Assembly: GCF_016806835.2 (NCBI RefSeq)
Contig: NZ_CP086111.1
Coordinates: 2,119,001 to 2,183,000 of the forward strand
DNA from: Skermanella rosea
Lineage (GTDB): Bacteria; Pseudomonadota; Alphaproteobacteria; Azospirillales; Azospirillaceae
Direction: 5' to 3'
Length of the DNA: 64,000 bases
Shown: in pieces, positions 36,145 to 45,897 of the stretch
How the letters are laid out: each line of letters opens with the position of its first letter
How positions within the stretch are numbered: the first letter of the stretch is position 1
Position numbers and translations under genes: made by a program
The notes under the pieces: generated by a model
What the model saw: only the letters and a program-made list of their open reading frames with translations
Database searches by the model: none
What the model was told of the DNA's origin: nothing

Positions 36145-38243
36145 AACGCCCGCTCCCGGGCGTGCAGCTCGACCAGCATGTTGGCGCTGCGGATCGCGTC
36201 GTCCAGCGTGATGACGTTCTGCTCCCGCAGCATGTCGACGAACCGCAGGAAGATCGCCGCGGTCAGCAGGCTGTCGCCCAGCGCGGTGTGGCGGTCGACC
36301 ACCTGGATGCCCAGCCGCTTGGCGATTCCGTCGAGCGTGTGGTCGGCGTCCGGCCCCTGGAGCTGGCGCGACAGCAGCATGGTGTCGAGCACGGGATGGT
36401 CGAACCGCACTCCGCTGACCTTCTCCTTCATCTTGAGGAACTTGAGGTCGAAGGCGGCGTTGTGCGCGACCAGCACGGCACCCGACACGAACAGATGGAA
36501 CTGCGGCAGCACGACCGATGCCCGCGGCTTGCCGCGCACCATGTCGTCGGTGACGCCGTGGAACTGGATCGTCTCCGGCGGGATCGTCCGGCCGGGATCG
36601 ACCAGCTGGCTGAAGGTCTCGCCGGTCAGGATGCGCCCGTTGACGATCCGGACCCCGGCGATCTGGATGATCTCGTCGCCGTCGGACGGGCGCAGGCCGG
36701 TCGTTTCGGTATCGAAAACGACGAACGTCAGTTTGTCGAGCGGTGTCCGGCCCAGCTCGGCCGTGGCGATCGGCTGGTGCAGCAGGGAGAAATCGAAGAA
36801 TTCCGGCCGGGCGGAGGGCGGCGCCCGGTCGGCATGGCCGTGGAGCTGCTCCGTCGGCGGCAGCGGCACCCGCATGCGCGCCTGTCCCGGCCGGGGCGCG
36901 TCGCACCACAGCTCGCTGCGGTGATGCTGAAGGACGTCGGTGACGGTCAGGCCGCCCAGGGCGTCGGGCAGGGCCTGCTCCATCCAGCCGTCCACGACGG
37001 AGGAGGCGACCGGCGTACCGCTCCACGAGATGTCGACGAAGACCCACGAGCCCCCGGTCTCCGCCGAGAGGTCGAAGTTCCGGGCGCCGGTGACTTCGCC
37101 CAGCCGCCGCACCAGATGGTCGAGCAGCACGACGAGGCTGTAGCTGTCGCCGTGCAGCCACTGCGGCAGGCCGGTCAGGGTGATGGCAGGCCCGCCGGCG
37201 GCGGCGACCCGGGCGATGACCAGGTTGATCAGGTTGCCGGAATGGATGTCGCTCATCGGCCAGGCACCGGTGATGATGCTCCGGTAGTCGGCGGTGACGC
37301 TCTCCAGGCGGCCGGACAGGGCCGCGCATTCCTCCAGGATCACCTGCTCGAAGGCCCTGCGCGACTCCCGGTCCAGGTCGGGGTTGTCGGACAGGGTCTC
37401 GGCCGCGGCCAGCAGGTTGGCGACCGGCGGCCGGAACCCTTCCGTCGCGGCCCGGAGCACCGCGTCGCGCTTGCCGAGCGCCGCCAGTTTGGCGGTGACG
37501 TCGTCGAACGTGACGACATAGCCGGTCAGGGCGTCCTCCTCCTGGAGGATCAGGCTCATGCGTCCCTGGAGCAGGTAGCGCCCATCGGTGGTGGCGGCGA
37601 CGAACTCGGCCGTGACGCCCATGGGGTGGCTATGGTGACGCCCGTCCTTGACGCGCAGGGTCAGCCGCTCCAGCGTGTGGAGAACCGGCGCCCGGGTCAC
37701 CACCTGGAGCAGGTTGCGGCCGAGTCCCAGATCGGCGGTCAGGTGGAGCAGCGTCAATGCCGCCTGGTTGTAGAGAAGGATCTGGTGCTGCTGGTTGCAG
37801 ACCAGGACACCCTCGTGCAGGTCGCGCAGCAGGGTGGACAGCCGGCTCTTCTGTTCCTGCACGACGGCGGTGGAGGAGGCGACCGCCTCGTCGATGTCCG
37901 ACCGGGCGGCGGCCAGCTTCTCGCCCAGCTCGTTGATCGCCTGGGGCAGGGGGGAGAGCGCCGCGTACCGCTCCGGCGGGACCCGGGCCGCCACGGTGCC
38001 GTGGCCGATCACGCGGGCCTCTCCGGCCAGCGCCGCCAGGGACCGCAGGATGCTTCCGTCGATGATCCGCCACAGGGCGAACACGGTGGCCACGGCGACG
38101 GCGACCCCGCCGACGGCCTGGGTCACCACCGGATTGCCGGCCCCGTCGGCGTTGGCGAGCGCCGCCGGCAGCAGGATCATCAGGACGGCGGCGACCGCAC
38201 CGACCGACGCGAACAGGAGGGCCATTCTGCGGCGTCCGTCCAT
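36141..38243 (-). CDS. Membrane PAS/pseudokinase protein fused to a DnaQ-type 3'-5' exonuclease
   Basis: 700 residues. Two TM segments (about 7-28 and 42-60) are followed by a HAMP-like helix (about 64-115) and a PAS domain (about 133-250). A histidine-kinase-like region (about 255-460) reads TEGFRPPV where an active kinase has SHELRTPL, so Glu268 stands at the His site; the ATP-binding boxes are also eroded. The C-terminal DEDDh exonuclease (about 505-690) looks active: FDTETTG with D511/E513, HNAAFD with D599, and H652/D657 in RHTALGD. PolC/DnaQ-like exonucleases occur next to CbrA/CrbS-type systems, but here the module is fused to a membrane sensor. Nucleic-acid substrate unknown. Confidence 0.85.
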   Translation of the reverse strand: MDGRRRMALLFASVGAVAAVLMILLPAALANADGAGNPVVTQAVGGVAVAVATVFALWRIIDGSILRSLAALAGEARVIGHGTVAARVPPERYAALSPLPQAINELGEKLAAARSDIDEAVASSTAVVQEQKSRLSTLLRDLHEGVLVCNQQHQILLYNQAALTLLHLTADLGLGRNLLQVVTRAPVLHTLERLTLRVKDGRHHSHPMGVTAEFVAATTDGRYLLQGRMSLILQEEDALTGYVVTFDDVTAKLAALGKRDAVLRAATEGFRPPVANLLAAAETLSDNPDLDRESRRAFEQVILEECAALSGRLESVTADYRSIITGAWPMSDIHSGNLINLVIARVAAAGGPAITLTGLPQWLHGDSYSLVVLLDHLVRRLGEVTGARNFDLSAETGGSWVFVDISWSGTPVASSVVDGWMEQALPDALGGLTVTDVLQHHRSELWCDAPRPGQARMRVPLPPTEQLHGHADRAPPSARPEFFDFSLLHQPIATAELGRTPLDKLTFVVFDTETTGLRPSDGDEIIQIAGVRIVNGRILTGETFSQLVDPGRTIPPETIQFHGVTDDMVRGKPRASVVLPQFHLFVSGAVLVAHNAAFDLKFLKMKEKVSGVRFDHPVLDTMLLSRQLQGPDADHTLDGIAKRLGIQVVDRHTALGDSLLTAAIFLRFVDMLREQNVITLDDAIRSANMLVELHARERAF

Positions 38244-38267
38244 GGATTGCAGGCTCCCGTGCCGGCG

Positions 38268-38636
38268 TCAGGCGGCGAGGTGCTTGCGCACCGTTTCGAC
38301 GAGGTCGCGTGTGGAGAAGGGCTTGGTGACGTAGTCGGTCGCCCCGAGCGCCATGCCCTTCTGCCGTTCCACGTCGCGGCTCTTGGCGGTCAGCATGATC
38401 ACGGGCAGCCGCTGCCAGTCGGGGTTGGCCCGTATGGTCTGGCACACGTCGAAGCCGTCGCGCTTGGGCATCATGGCGTCGAGCAGGATCAGGTCCGGGA
38501 CCGATTGCTCCAGCGCCTGGATGACCTCCTCGCCGTTCTTGGCGAGGCGGACCTCGAAGCCGGCTTTCTGAAGCAGGAACTGGAGCGAGAGCAGGATGCT
38601 CGGCTCGTCGTCGGCGATCAGGATGGATTGGCTCAT
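38268..38636 (-). CDS. CheY-like single-domain response regulator
   Basis: 122 residues, a complete receiver: ILIADDEPSI, phospho-Asp in LILLDAMMPKRDGFD, Thr/Ala in IMLTAKS and Lys in YVTKPFS. There is no output domain. Two ATGs compete: 38645 has GGAGG only 2 nt upstream, so 38636 (11 nt) is more likely. It is the first gene of a minus-strand run leading into the exonuclease fusion (24-bp gap), the small membrane protein and the symporter-kinase, so it is the likely phosphate acceptor of that kinase. That pairing is inference. Confidence 0.9.
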   Translation of the reverse strand: MSQSILIADDEPSILLSLQFLLQKAGFEVRLAKNGEEVIQALEQSVPDLILLDAMMPKRDGFDVCQTIRANPDWQRLPVIMLTAKSRDVERQKGMALGATDYVTKPFSTRDLVETVRKHLAA

Positions 38637-38768
38637 GGACGGCATTTCCTCCGGCGCCCAACCCCGCGGCCGGGGTCGTATTCTTATTAGTTATGGTCAA
38701 CACCAGTGGAGCCCAATGTACCCAGAGGGCTTCTATCCGATCAACAGAGACTATAAGAAAATTGTGAT

Positions 38769-39683
38769 CTATCGGACGCGGATGACATTACCGCGAAGAT
38801 TTGCCGCACTCCGGAGTTCCGTGGACGCGTCGGCGGCCTCCTTCTCGGTTCCGTAGCGGCCGACCCGGACCACCTTCCAGGTCTTGCCCGCGCCGTTGGT
38901 CCAGTCCGAGACGAAGGCGTCCCAGCCCTTCCCCGAAAGCTCGCGCGCGAGGCTGGCGGCGTTGGCCGGGTCCTGGAAGCTGCCGACCTGGACCGTGTAA
39001 TAGCGGCTGGGGATCTGCTCCGCCGGCCGTTCCCGTGCGGGCCGGTCGGGCACCGGCAGGGTCGGAGGCACCGCGGGGGCGGGAGTGGGGTCGCGCGGCT
39101 TCGACACCAGGTCGCTGAGCGCCGCGAGCGCCGGATCGATGGCCGGTTCGGCAGGGGCTTCCGGCTTCTCCGGCGGCGCTTCGGTCACAGCGCCGGGAGA
39201 CGGTCCGGGCGCCGGCTCCGCCGCGGGGGCAGGCGGCGGCGCTTCCACCGGGGCCGCCTCGGCGGGAGGCGGCTCCAGGGAGGTGGGCGGTGCTTCCGGA
39301 ACGGCTTCCGCCGTCGTCTCGGCCGGCGGAGGCGGCTCGGGCACCTGCGGCTCCGACGCGCTTTCCGCGGGCGGCTGGGGAGCGGGCGCGGCTTCCTGGG
39401 CCGCCTGCGGCGGCGCGTCCTGCGCCGGTGCCGGGACCGTCGGCGCCGGCGGCGGCATCGGCGGAAGGATCGACGTGGGCGGCGGGTCCGCGGCGACCTG
39501 CGGAGGAGGGCTCGCCGGCGGAGGCGGGGGAGAAACGGGAACGGCAGGTCGGGGCGGCTCTGCCGACGGCTCGACGGTCACGGTGGTGGTGCGTGGCGGC
39601 GCCAGCATCACCGTGCTGACCCAGGCTCCTGCCGCGAAGGTCAGCACCAGCCCCACGGCCATGGCGGTGGATTTGAAGTTCAT
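38769..39683 (-). CDS. SPOR domain protein, membrane-anchored
   Basis: 304 residues. A single N-terminal TM anchor (AMAVGLVLTFAAGAWVSTVM) is followed by about 190 residues rich in Pro, Ala and Glu (periplasmic spacer) and a C-terminal SPOR domain (about 228-304) beginning RYYTVQVGSFQDPANAASLA. SPOR domains bind denuded glycan strands at the division septum, so a cell-division or envelope role is likely (FtsN/DedD-like topology). It is monocistronic here; the 38645-38768 gap separates it from the receiver gene downstream. Confidence 0.9.
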   Translation of the reverse strand: MNFKSTAMAVGLVLTFAAGAWVSTVMLAPPRTTTVTVEPSAEPPRPAVPVSPPPPPASPPPQVAADPPPTSILPPMPPPAPTVPAPAQDAPPQAAQEAAPAPQPPAESASEPQVPEPPPPAETTAEAVPEAPPTSLEPPPAEAAPVEAPPPAPAAEPAPGPSPGAVTEAPPEKPEAPAEPAIDPALAALSDLVSKPRDPTPAPAVPPTLPVPDRPARERPAEQIPSRYYTVQVGSFQDPANAASLARELSGKGWDAFVSDWTNGAGKTWKVVRVGRYGTEKEAADASTELRSAANLRGNVIRVR

Positions 39684-39795
39684 CGAGCGCTATCCGGCCC
39701 GGGCGCGTCGCACCGTCCGGGCAAACTCCGTCTATTATTCCGTCCTTCGGTCGAATAGGCGCCCGGAGGTCTTAATACCCCGTAAATCAAAATGG

Positions 39796-39832
39796 GGAGG
39801 ACCCACCGCACAGGCCGCGCGGTGGGTCCTCC
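39796..39832 (-). terminator. Rho-independent terminator of tatA
   Basis: A perfect 14-bp stem (39796-39809 with 39819-39832) and 9-nt loop lie 32 bp past the tatA stop. On the minus strand it is followed by CCATTTTGATTT, an interrupted T-run. It also lies just upstream of the promoter region of the SPOR gene. Confidence 0.85.
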
Positions 39833-39864
39833 ACAGTCCGGAATGACCCTGCGGGGCGTTCCGG

Positions 39865-40077
39865 TCAGGTGCGCGAGACGGTATCGCGGGGCAGCTCGGC
39901 CGGCCGGCCGGCGGGGGCCGCCTGCACTTCCGGGGATTCGTCTTCCCGGAGGCCGTTCCGGAACTGCTTCATGCCGCGGGCGATATCGCCCATCGCCTGG
40001 GGAATGCGCTTGGTACCGAACAGCAGCATGACGGCTGCCAGAACGACGATCCAGTGGAAGAGGCTGAAGGAACCCAT
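39865..40077 (-). CDS. tatA: Twin-arginine translocase subunit TatA
   Basis: 70 residues. An N-terminal hydrophobic helix (FHWIVVLAAVMLLFGTKRIP) is followed by the amphipathic helix AMGDIARGMKQFRNGLRED, the hallmark of TatA/E. It forms the pore of the Tat system, which here would also export the PotD-like protein with its RR signal. ATG 40077 has GGAG 8 nt upstream. tatB and tatC are not adjacent, so this is either a second tatA-type gene or a genome with dispersed tat genes. Confidence 0.9.
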   Translation of the reverse strand: MGSFSLFHWIVVLAAVMLLFGTKRIPQAMGDIARGMKQFRNGLREDESPEVQAAPAGRPAELPRDTVSRT

Positions 40078-40365
40078 AGTCTTGTCTCCAGTGAGGCCCC
40101 GCCTTGCCGGCAGTTCCCGGTTGAGTGGTTTTCCGCTGATGGCTTGCTGCACTTGAAGGATGGGCGGCGGGCCATCCGCCTGCAACCCTTCCGCCTCCTC
40201 CAAGCATGATCCGATATTCAGTATAGATGCTCCGGTCGCAACATGACAGCATTAGCTTAATAAGCTTTATTTGCGGCTTGTCGGGCGCGACCGCTGATGA
40301 TAGCGAAGCGTGCGCCATTGAAGTCCGCATCCCGCGGCCGGCCCCCGCGCCATATCCGGAGTCCG

Positions 40366-42147
40366 ATGTCCGCCCTCACTTTCCAGACCATCGTGGTCTT
40401 CGCGCTGCTCGTCGGCGTCTTCGTCGCGTTCGTCCGCGAGTGGGTGCCGCCGGACATCGTGGCCCTGTCGACGGCGGCCATCCTGCTTCTGACCGGCATC
40501 CTGGACACCGACGAGGTGCTGTCCGTGTTCAGCAACAGCGCCGTCGCGACGGTCGCCGCGATGTTCGTGCTGAGCGCCGCGCTGGAGCGGACCGGCGTGG
40601 TGGAGGCGATGGGCAACGCCGCCATGAGGGTGGTGGGGCGCGACAGGATGCTGGCGTTCCTGATGCTGGTCGGGCTGGCGGTGGTCACCTCGGCCTTCAT
40701 CAACAACACGCCCGTCGTGGTGATCCTGACGCCGGTCGCAGTCCGGCTCTGCCTCCATCTCGGGATGGCGCCCAGCAAGCTGCTCATCCCGCTGTCCTTC
40801 GCCGCGATCTTCGGCGGCACATGCACCCTGATCGGGACATCGACCAACCTGCTGGTGGACGGCGTCGCCCAGCGCATGGGCATGGAAGCCTTCGGCATCT
40901 TCGAGATCACCGGGTTCGGCGTGATCATGGCCCTGGTCGGCATCGCGTATCTGGTGCTGGTCGGCTACCGCCTGCTGCCGGAGCGGGAGACCACGGGAGA
41001 ACTGCTGTCCAACCAGCCCCAGCGGCAGTACCTGACCGAGGTGGTGGTTCCGCCGGGAAGTCCGGTCACGGGCATGACCCTGAAGGAGGCCAAGCTCGTC
41101 AACCTCGCCAACGCGCGGGTCATCGACGTGGTGCGGCAGGACGAGTCGCTGCGCCGGCAGCTGGATACCGTCGTGCTGCGCGCGGGAGACCGCATACTAA
41201 TGAAGAGCGGGATGGAAGGCGTGATGGGCCTGCGGGAGCATGCCGGCTTCGCCTTCGATCCGCAGGTCGACCTTCAGGAGATGTCCACCCGGAGCACCCG
41301 CGTCGTCGAGGGCATCATCGGCCCGCGCTCCGGCTTCGTCGATCACCGCTTGGCCGAGTTCAACCTGCGGCGGCGGTACGGGCTTTACATGATTGCGGTA
41401 CACCGGCAGGGGGTCAATCTCCGGGAGAAGTTCGAGGAGGTCCGCCTCGAGGTCGGCGACATGGTGATCCTGGAAGGTCCCGAGGAGGGGGTCCGGCGGC
41501 TGGTCGACTCGGGCGACCTCATCAACCTGACGGAGCCGGTCCATAACCCGATGCGCCGCGCCAAGGCGCCGATCGCGATCGGCGCGGTCCTGGCCGTGGT
41601 CATCCTGGCGGCCTTGGACATCATGCCGATCGCCGGGCTTGCGCTGATCGCCGCGGTGGGCGTCGTGCTGACCGGCTGCCTCGATCGCGACGAGGCCTAC
41701 CGCTCGATCGAGTGGCGTATCCTGTTCCTGATCCTGGGCATGCTGACACTCGGCGCCGCGATGGAGAAGACCGGGGCGGTCGAGCTGGTGGCGGGAGCCG
41801 TCGTCGACGCGGTCGGCCGCAACGAACCCCTGATCATGCTGTCGCTGGTCTATCTCCTGGCCTCCGCCCTGACGGAGATCGTCAGCAACAACGCCGTCGC
41901 CGTGCTGCTGACGCCGATCGCCATCGGGATCGCACAGCAGCTCGGCGTCGATCCGAGGCCCTTCGTGGTCGCCGTGATGTTCGGCGCCTCGGCGAGCTTC
42001 GCGACGCCGATCGGCTACCAGACGAACACGTTCGTCTATGGCGCGGGGGGTTACAAGTACATGGACTTCGTCAAGGTCGGGCTGCCGCTCAACCTGCTTT
42101 TCTGGGTGGTCGCGACTTTCCTGATCCCGGTGTTCTGGCCGTTCTGA
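40366..42147 (+). CDS. SLC13/DASS-type permease with TrkA-C domains
   Basis: 593 residues. Two blocks of membrane segments (about 1-205 and 405-593) flank a cytoplasmic region with two TrkA-C/RCK_C-like domains (about 225-390, GMTLKEAKLVNLANARVIDV and GFVDHRLAEFNLRRRYGLYM). Pore motifs include VTSAFINNTPVVVILTPVAV and EIVSNNAVAVLLTPIAIGIA, the paired NN/SNNAVA signatures of the DASS/ArsB superfamily. The substrate (dicarboxylate, sulfate or another anion) is unknown. ATG 40366 has GGAG five nt upstream. It is divergent from tatA. Confidence 0.9.
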   Translation: MSALTFQTIVVFALLVGVFVAFVREWVPPDIVALSTAAILLLTGILDTDEVLSVFSNSAVATVAAMFVLSAALERTGVVEAMGNAAMRVVGRDRMLAFLMLVGLAVVTSAFINNTPVVVILTPVAVRLCLHLGMAPSKLLIPLSFAAIFGGTCTLIGTSTNLLVDGVAQRMGMEAFGIFEITGFGVIMALVGIAYLVLVGYRLLPERETTGELLSNQPQRQYLTEVVVPPGSPVTGMTLKEAKLVNLANARVIDVVRQDESLRRQLDTVVLRAGDRILMKSGMEGVMGLREHAGFAFDPQVDLQEMSTRSTRVVEGIIGPRSGFVDHRLAEFNLRRRYGLYMIAVHRQGVNLREKFEEVRLEVGDMVILEGPEEGVRRLVDSGDLINLTEPVHNPMRRAKAPIAIGAVLAVVILAALDIMPIAGLALIAAVGVVLTGCLDRDEAYRSIEWRILFLILGMLTLGAAMEKTGAVELVAGAVVDAVGRNEPLIMLSLVYLLASALTEIVSNNAVAVLLTPIAIGIAQQLGVDPRPFVVAVMFGASASFATPIGYQTNTFVYGAGGYKYMDFVKVGLPLNLLFWVVATFLIPVFWPF

Positions 42148-42161
42148 CCGGTGGGGACGGG

Positions 42162-42341
42162 TCAGTCGGCGAAGCGCGGCATCTTGGACCCGCACAGCAG
42201 GTCGTCGAGCCTGTAGGCCATGTCCATCGCCATCTGGAAGGTAGGTTTGTCGAAGCTCGGCTGCGGTCCGGTCTCGTAGCAGAGAAGACGCGCATTCCGG
42301 ATGGCGGAGTTGATGCTGGCGGGCTGCAGGTGGTGGTTCAT
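42162..42341 (-). CDS. Small hypothetical protein, 59 residues
   Basis: An open frame from ATG 42341 to TGA 42162, with GGGG 8 nt upstream. The protein starts MNHHLQPASINSAIRNARLL and ends LLCGSKMPRFAD; it is soluble, contains two Cys and an amphipathic helix (FQMAMDMAYRLDDLL). I do not recognise it. It lies convergent to the SLC13 gene (stops 14 bp apart). Codon third positions are GC-rich like real genes, which is the main support. Confidence 0.5.
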   Translation of the reverse strand: MNHHLQPASINSAIRNARLLCYETGPQPSFDKPTFQMAMDMAYRLDDLLCGSKMPRFAD

Positions 42342-42487
42342 GGCGCGTACCCCGGTCGGTGGCGACGGTCCGGCTGGGATCCGGACCGCCTGATCTGTCC
42401 ACAGGGTACGTGCGCTTAAGGTGAAGGAATAGCAAAAAGCTTTTGAGCTTATGGTAAGGAATCCCTTGATGATCCCGCTTCAAAGCC

Positions 42488-43267
42488 TCAGTGCATTCCT
42501 TCCAGTTCCTGCGCGGTCTGCTGCCCGGGAAGCTTGCCCAGGATGATCATGCCGAGGACCTCGTCCTTGGTGACCTGGGATGTGTGGCAGGTGCCGACCA
42601 GCTTGCCGTTCTTCATGACGCTGACCCGGTCCGACAGGTCGAAGACGTCGTGCAGGTCGTGGCTGATCAGGAAGATGCCGATGCCTTCCTTCTTCAGCTG
42701 CTTGATCAGTTCCGCCACCTGCCGGGTCTCCTGCGGTCCCAGCGCCGCGGTCGGCTCGTCCATGATCAGGATCTTGGCGTTGAAGTGCAGGGCGCGGGCG
42801 ATCGCCACCGACTGGCGCTGGCCGCCGGACAGGTTCTTGACCGGCTCCTTGATCTTGCGGAAGTTGGGGTTGAGCCTGCCCATCACGTCGCGGGTCGCCC
42901 GCTCCATGGCGTCGTCGTCAAGCGTGCCCCAGGGGGTCATCAGCTCCCGCCCCAGGAACAGGTTGCCGGGGGCGTCGATATTGTCGGCCAGCGCCAGGGT
43001 CTGGTAGATCGTCTCGATGCCGAGCGCCTTGGCGTCGCGCGGGCTGCGGATCTCCACCGGCTGGCCGTTGATCAGGATCTGGCCGGAGTTCGCCTGGTAG
43101 GCGCCGGACAGGATCTTGATCAGGGTCGACTTGCCGGCGCCGTTGTGGCCCAGCAGCCCGACCACCTCGCCGGGATAGAGGTCCACGGTCACGCCGTCGA
43201 CCGCCTTGATGCCGCCGAACTGGATGGAGATGTCGCGCATTTCCACCAGCGGAACGTTTCCTGTCAT
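42488..43267 (-). CDS. Sugar ABC transporter ATP-binding protein, single-domain (FrcA/XylG-like)
   Basis: 259 residues. One ATPase domain only: Walker [10 protein letters not shown], signature [15 protein letters not shown], Walker [13 protein letters not shown] and switch His in ISHDLHDV. Two-domain XylG/RbsA proteins are twice as long, so this is the half-size FrcA-type subunit that would act as a homodimer. It is the last gene of a three-gene operon, 13 bp after the permease stop. Downstream (42400-42487) an AT-richer stretch may contain the terminator. Confidence 0.93.
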   Translation of the reverse strand: MTGNVPLVEMRDISIQFGGIKAVDGVTVDLYPGEVVGLLGHNGAGKSTLIKILSGAYQANSGQILINGQPVEIRSPRDAKALGIETIYQTLALADNIDAPGNLFLGRELMTPWGTLDDDAMERATRDVMGRLNPNFRKIKEPVKNLSGGQRQSVAIARALHFNAKILIMDEPTAALGPQETRQVAELIKQLKKEGIGIFLISHDLHDVFDLSDRVSVMKNGKLVGTCHTSQVTKDEVLGMIILGKLPGQQTAQELEGMH

Positions 43268-43280
43268 CTCTCGGGCCCTC

Positions 43281-44513
43281 CTAGCGGCGGCGTTTCTGGT
43301 AGACGGTATCGAGCCAGACGGCGAGGATCAGCACGAGGCCGATCACGACCGGCTGCATCGGCGTCGAGATGTCCAGCAGGATCATTCCGCTCTGCAGGCT
43401 TTGCATGATCAGGGCGCCCAGGATCGCGCCGGCGATGGTGCCGACGCCGCCGGCCAGCGAGGTTCCGCCGATCACCGCCGCGGCGATGACGGACAGTTCC
43501 AGCAGCGACCCGGTGGAGTTGAGGCCGGCGTTCAGCCGCGCGGTCTGGATCGCGCCGGCGATGGCGGCCAGCACGCCCATCAGCACGAAGATCATCACCG
43601 TGACCTTGCGCACGTTGATGCCGCCCAGTTCGGCGGCCTCCGGATTGCCGCCGATGGCAAAGACGTAGCGGCCGAACTTGGTGACCTTGGTCAGCGCCGA
43701 CATGGCGACCGCCACGACGATCAGGATCAGCACGGGGATCGGGATGCCCTGCGGCACCTGGGTGCGCGGCCGATAGTAGGAGTTCATCACCATGACGAAC
43801 GCCACGATCAGGCCGATGGAGACCGCCAGGATCAGCGCCTCGGCCCAGAGCGGGCGGACGGGGAAGTTGAACCGGTTGCGCCGCTGGCGCGTGCGGACCG
43901 TCTTGAACAGCACGGCGGCGATGAACAGACCGCCGACGACCCAGCTCCAGAAGGCGCCGATCGAGCCGTCCAGGCCGCCGCCCAGGAGCTGGAAGGTCGG
44001 GTCCATGGGGGCGACGGTCCGGCCCTCGGTGATCCACCAGGCGAGGCCGCGGAAGATCAGCAGCCCGCCCAGCGTGACGATGAAGGCGGGGACGGCGCGG
44101 TAGGCCACCCACCATCCCTGGAAGGCGCCGATCAGGGCGCCCATGGCGAGGCCGGCGACCAGGGACACCGCCCAGGTCCAGGAGGTGCCGATCGGCAGCA
44201 CCTCGACCTGGAGGACGGCCATGACCATGCCGACGAAGCCCAGGACAGAGCCGACCGACAGGTCTATGTGGCGGGCGACGATCACCAGGACCATGCCGGT
44301 CGCCATGATGCCGACGACGCTGGTCTGGACCGACAGGTTCCACAGGTTGCGCGCCGTCAGGAAGATGCCGCCCGTCATGATGTCGAGCCCGACCCAGATC
44401 ACCGCCAGGGCCGCCGCCATGGCCAGCAGCCTGGTGTCGATCTCCAGGGCGGCGATGAGGTTGCGGGCGCCCTGCGGCCGCGCCGTTCCGGGCGATTCAA
44501 CGACAGTCGTCAT
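43281..44513 (-). CDS. Sugar ABC transporter permease, XylH/FrcC-like
   Basis: 410 residues with about ten membrane segments. [20 protein letters not shown] is the BPD_transp_2 family motif, and [20 protein letters not shown] is the conserved cytoplasmic loop. It forms the channel for a pentose or hexose with the binding protein encoded upstream. The central insert around 195-235 is typical of XylH, which is longer than RbsC. Confidence 0.93.
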   Translation of the reverse strand: MTTVVESPGTARPQGARNLIAALEIDTRLLAMAAALAVIWVGLDIMTGGIFLTARNLWNLSVQTSVVGIMATGMVLVIVARHIDLSVGSVLGFVGMVMAVLQVEVLPIGTSWTWAVSLVAGLAMGALIGAFQGWWVAYRAVPAFIVTLGGLLIFRGLAWWITEGRTVAPMDPTFQLLGGGLDGSIGAFWSWVVGGLFIAAVLFKTVRTRQRRNRFNFPVRPLWAEALILAVSIGLIVAFVMVMNSYYRPRTQVPQGIPIPVLILIVVAVAMSALTKVTKFGRYVFAIGGNPEAAELGGINVRKVTVMIFVLMGVLAAIAGAIQTARLNAGLNSTGSLLELSVIAAAVIGGTSLAGGVGTIAGAILGALIMQSLQSGMILLDISTPMQPVVIGLVLILAVWLDTVYQKRRR

Positions 44514-44535
44514 TGTCAGGTACCCTCATGCGAAA

Positions 44536-44572
44536 ATCGCGGACCGCCGGAGGAAGCCCGGCGGCCCGCGAT
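44536..44572 (-). terminator. Intercistronic stem-loop between binding-protein and permease genes
   Basis: A 15-bp stem with one mismatch (44536-44550 with 44558-44572, ATCGCGG.CCGCCGG) and a 7-nt loop sits 30 nt past the binding-protein stop. Four T follow on the minus strand. In sugar ABC operons such hairpins reduce readthrough or protect the 3' end of the binding-protein mRNA, giving excess binding protein; that role is inferred. Confidence 0.65.
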
Positions 44573-44601
44573 CGCCGTTCAACGATTCGGGAGGCGACGG
44601 C

Positions 44602-45648
<1,047 letters not shown>

Positions 45649-45860
45649 TGAGTTCCGCCTCCCCCATAGGTTCATTCTTGTTGGCCCGGCATTACCGTGG
45701 CGATCTATTCAAAACTGCTTGAGACAACGCCCGGGCCACCGGACGGTGCGGCATTGTCGCTCTGCTACACACTGCCGCGGCCCAACGATGCCATGGCGCA
45801 CAGGCCAAATCAATCGGCCTCGCCGGGCATCGGCACCGCCGGCGAAGCGCGGCGGCCGAC

Positions 45861-45886
45861 GCCCTCTCCCGCGGCCGGGAGAGGGC
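45861..45886 (-). terminator. Hairpin past the cyclophilin gene
   Basis: A perfect 11-bp inverted repeat, GCCCTCTCCCG / CGGGAGAGGGC with a 4-nt loop, lies 12 bp beyond the cyclophilin stop. It has no T-run. Hairpins of this composition recur between genes in high-GC proteobacteria and may be a dispersed palindromic element rather than a dedicated terminator. The rest of the 249-bp gap 45649-45897 holds the binding-protein promoter and no gene. Confidence 0.5.
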
Positions 45887-45897
45887 GGAACCGGCGC

